Positions 5,561-5,880 of a stretch of DNA of 5,880 nt are shown here, piece after piece. Numbering within the stretch: position 1 is the stretch's first letter; every line of letters begins with the position of its first letter. Both the position numbers and the translations under genes were made by a program. The notes under the pieces were generated by a model. It searched no databases and was not told the DNA's origin. It saw nothing but the letters and a program-made list of their open reading frames with translations. This DNA comes from Thermoleophilia bacterium (GTDB lineage Bacteria; Actinomycetota; Thermoleophilia; Miltoncostaeales; Miltoncostaeaceae): NCBI GenBank assembly GCA_029861485.1, contig JAOTZF010000116.1, positions 1-5,880 on the forward strand, given 5' to 3'.

Positions 5561-5880
5561 TGGGCGCGCGACGACCTTCCCGACGCTGGCGGGTGGCCGG
5601 GGCAATCGCTCTCGCCGCAGTCGGTCTTGCGCTCGTCGGTTGCGAGGGGGCACCGCCGGACGATGCCGATCTCGAGTCCGGCAAGCAGCTGTTCATCACC
5701 AGCTGCGGCGCATGCCACGCGCTGGACGACGCCGGGACGGTTGGCCGCATCGGCCCGAACCTCGACGATGCCTTCCGCGGTTCGCGTCAGCACGACTTCG
5801 ACGAGACCCAGTTCGCCGGCGTCGTGCGCCAGTGGATCCGCCAGCCGCAACCGCCGATGGCGGCCGACATCGTCACCGGC
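5560..5880 (+). CDS. Lipoprotein c-type cytochrome, 3' end outside window
   Basis: The start codon overlaps the coxC stop (TGATG, 5558-5562). The frame is open for 107 codons to the window end, so the gene is partial. The N terminus is a lipoprotein signal: an Arg-rich n-region (RRPSRRWR), a hydrophobic core, and a lipobox LVGC with the lipidated Cys at 28. A short acidic linker leads to a mono-heme class I cytochrome c domain. The heme attachment motif CGACH lies at 49-53, IGPNLDD at 64-70 is a common follow-on motif, and Met100 in QPPMAAD is the probable sixth heme ligand. It would be tethered to the outer face of the membrane and deliver electrons to CuA of CoxB. The SRRW stretch loosely resembles a Tat motif, but cytochromes c are normally Sec-exported. 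No Shine-Dalgarno is seen; translation probably depends on the overlap with coxC. A second domain beyond the window cannot be excluded. Confidence 0.9.
   Translation, partial: MGARRPSRRWRVAGAIALAAVGLALVGCEGAPPDDADLESGKQLFITSCGACHALDDAGTVGRIGPNLDDAFRGSRQHDFDETQFAGVVRQWIRQPQPPMAADIVTG

Noticed and set aside
5560..5600. Tat signal in the cytochrome leader (SRRW)
   Set aside because: The leader has a clear lipobox, and cytochrome c heme is attached after Sec export. The twin Arg lacks the rest of the Tat consensus.

Overview
This is a high-GC window (codon third positions mostly G or C) of densely packed genes, all on the plus strand, encoding the core of an aerobic terminal oxidase. The oxidase is a heme-copper oxygen reductase of the aa3/caa3 kind, subfamily A2. 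Gene order, protein style and the C-terminal extension of subunit I suggest a high-GC actinobacterium, possibly of the Thermoleophilia. That placement is an impression from protein style, not a test.

Layout: 1-108 is the 3' end of a gene that fits ctaB (heme O synthase). 112-1335 is an MFS drug:H+ antiporter-type permease, 3 bp after ctaB. 1336-1386 is the longest non-coding gap (51 bp); it holds a possible weak terminator and a possible extended -10 promoter placed for leaderless transcription. 1387-2175 is coxB/ctaC (subunit II, complete CuA site). 2180-4939 is coxA/ctaD (subunit I), 919 aa and much longer than normal. 4943-5560 is coxC/ctaE (subunit III). 5560-5880 is the start of a lipoprotein c-type cytochrome gene that runs off the window.

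How they work together: CtaB farnesylates heme b to heme O, the precursor of heme A. CoxB takes electrons at CuA and passes them to heme a and the heme a3/CuB centre of CoxA, where O2 is reduced to water and protons are pumped. CoxC stabilises the core. The membrane-anchored cytochrome c after coxC is a natural electron donor, doing as a separate lipoprotein what the cytochrome domain fused to subunit II does in classical caa3 enzymes.

The most unusual feature is CoxA. It has a complete catalytic core with all metal ligands, an N-terminal extension of about 110 residues with two extra predicted membrane helices and a His-rich start, and about 280 extra C-terminal residues. These look like two tandem universal-stress-protein (Usp)-like alpha/beta domains and are predicted to lie in the cytoplasm. 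A terminal oxidase catalytic subunit fused in frame to paired Usp-like domains suggests direct regulation or sensing at the oxidase. No mobile element, CRISPR array, tRNA or rRNA is visible.
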